Positions 63,463 to 64,000 of a stretch of DNA of 64,000 nt are shown piece by piece. How positions within the stretch are numbered: position 1 is the stretch's first letter; every line of letters starts with the position of its first letter. The stretch lies in assembly GCF_036077095.1 (NCBI RefSeq), contig NZ_CP107960.1, positions 4,898,001 through 4,962,000 of the forward strand. Direction: 5' to 3'. Under the pieces are notes generated by a model. The model saw nothing but the letters and a program-made list of their open reading frames with translations. It searched no databases and was not told the DNA's origin. The position numbers and the translations under genes are program-made. Origin of the DNA: Streptomyces sp. NBC_00376. GTDB lineage: Bacteria > Actinomycetota > Actinomycetes > Streptomycetales > Streptomycetaceae.

Positions 63463-64000
63463 ATGGCTTGTGTGAGCTTTCCCTATGACGCCCCAGTTTC
63501 GCAGACGCTTTTCGACCGCGCGTCCCTCGTGACGCCCGGCGGCGTGAACTCTCCCGTACGTGCCTTCCGGGCCGTGGGCGGTACGCCCCGCTTCATGGTG
63601 TCCGGCAACGGTCCGTACCTCACCGACGCCGACGGCCGTGAGTACGTCGACCTCGTGTGCTCGTGGGGGCCGATGATCCTCGGCCACTCCCACCCGGAGG
63701 TCATCGCCGCAGTCCAGGAGGCCGTCGCCCGCGGCACCTCGTTCGGTACGCCCGGTGAGGGCGAGGTCGCGCTCGCCGAGGAGATCGTGGCCCGGGTCGA
63801 GCCCGTGGAGCAGGTGCGGCTGGTGTCGTCCGGCACCGAGGCGACCATGTCCGCGATCCGCCTCGCCCGTGGATTCACCGGCCGGGCCAAGGTGGTGAAG
63901 TTCGCCGGCTGCTACCACGGCCACGTCGACGCACTGCTCGCCGCCGCCGGTTCCGGGGTCGCGACCTTCGGCCTCCCGGACACCCCGGGGGTCACCGGTG
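63463..64000 (+). CDS. hemL: Glutamate-1-semialdehyde 2,1-aminomutase, N-terminal part (3' end outside window)
   Basis: The frame from ATG 63463 (or GTG 63472) is open to the end of the window and encodes [35 protein letters not shown], then [27 protein letters not shown] and [39 protein letters not shown]. This is a clear HemL: a PLP enzyme that converts glutamate-1-semialdehyde to 5-aminolevulinate after HemA. The PLP-binding Lys lies beyond the window. It is about 42 kb from hemA/C/D and 38 kb from hemB, and has its own promoter region. Confidence 0.95.
   Translation, partial: MACVSFPYDAPVSQTLFDRASLVTPGGVNSPVRAFRAVGGTPRFMVSGNGPYLTDADGREYVDLVCSWGPMILGHSHPEVIAAVQEAVARGTSFGTPGEGEVALAEEIVARVEPVEQVRLVSSGTEATMSAIRLARGFTGRAKVVKFAGCYHGHVDALLAAAGSGVATFGLPDTPGVTG

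Overview
The window is chromosomal DNA from a Streptomyces species. The evidence is a full 16S-23S-5S rRNA operon with streptomycete-type 16S sequence and no tRNA in the spacer, very high GC with G/C-ending codons, frequent GTG and TTG starts, and genes specific to streptomycetes: the developmental sigma factor bldN beside its anti-sigma gene rsbN, and rex-hemACD. No prophage, insertion sequence, integrase, CRISPR array, tRNA gene or secondary-metabolite cluster was seen. Most of the window is core chromosome, with an accessory-looking patch at about 29-39 kb and a mixed stress/regulator region at about 48-62 kb.

Left part (1-12.4 kb): the 3' end of proC, a cysteine hydrolase, a GlxA-like regulator, the rRNA operon with repeated promoter-like units upstream and a 14-bp-stem terminator downstream, a HAD phosphatase, an MFS transporter overlapping an AcuC-like deacetylase, an actinobacterial protein of unknown function, a small excisionase-like HTH protein and the 32-residue ribosomal protein bS22.

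Development and tetrapyrrole block (12.6-25.2 kb): an epimerase-like SDR and an acyltransferase face rsbN and bldN across a bidirectional terminator. Then come an HAD-IB phosphatase, a glutaredoxin-like protein, and rex-hemA-hemC-hemD(SUMT-like fusion) followed by hemB. A Rex-operator-like palindrome precedes rex, so redox state probably sets haem precursor synthesis. hemL, which completes the C5 route to 5-aminolevulinate, starts at the right edge.

Middle (25.2-48.2 kb): a LAXTG-type sorted surface protein, a bifunctional penicillin-binding protein, a co-directional group of poorly known genes (HEAT, DUF4253, maltokinase-cap, DUF397, HEAT), a broken Scr1-type regulator, several lipoproteins, a 5'-truncated serine hydrolase, a membrane-anchored HTH protein, divergent argS and class-I lysS, a DUF2637 membrane protein, two DUF3558 lipoproteins and rtcB.

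Right part (48.3-63.2 kb): oxidoreductases, acetyltransferases, a Mut7-C protein and TetR, MarR and AraC regulators, a universal stress protein beside an Acg-type nitroreductase, and a TetR/FMN-reductase pair. Several intergenic regions hold unusually clear operator arrays: a 14-bp periodic array at 51.8 kb, a roughly 17-bp palindrome array at 54.8 kb and twin 12-bp-core palindromes at 61.9 kb. No clearly new multi-gene system was recognised; the best leads are these arrays, the decaying regulator, a TTA second codon in a secreted-protein gene and the uncharacterised cluster at 29.5-34 kb.
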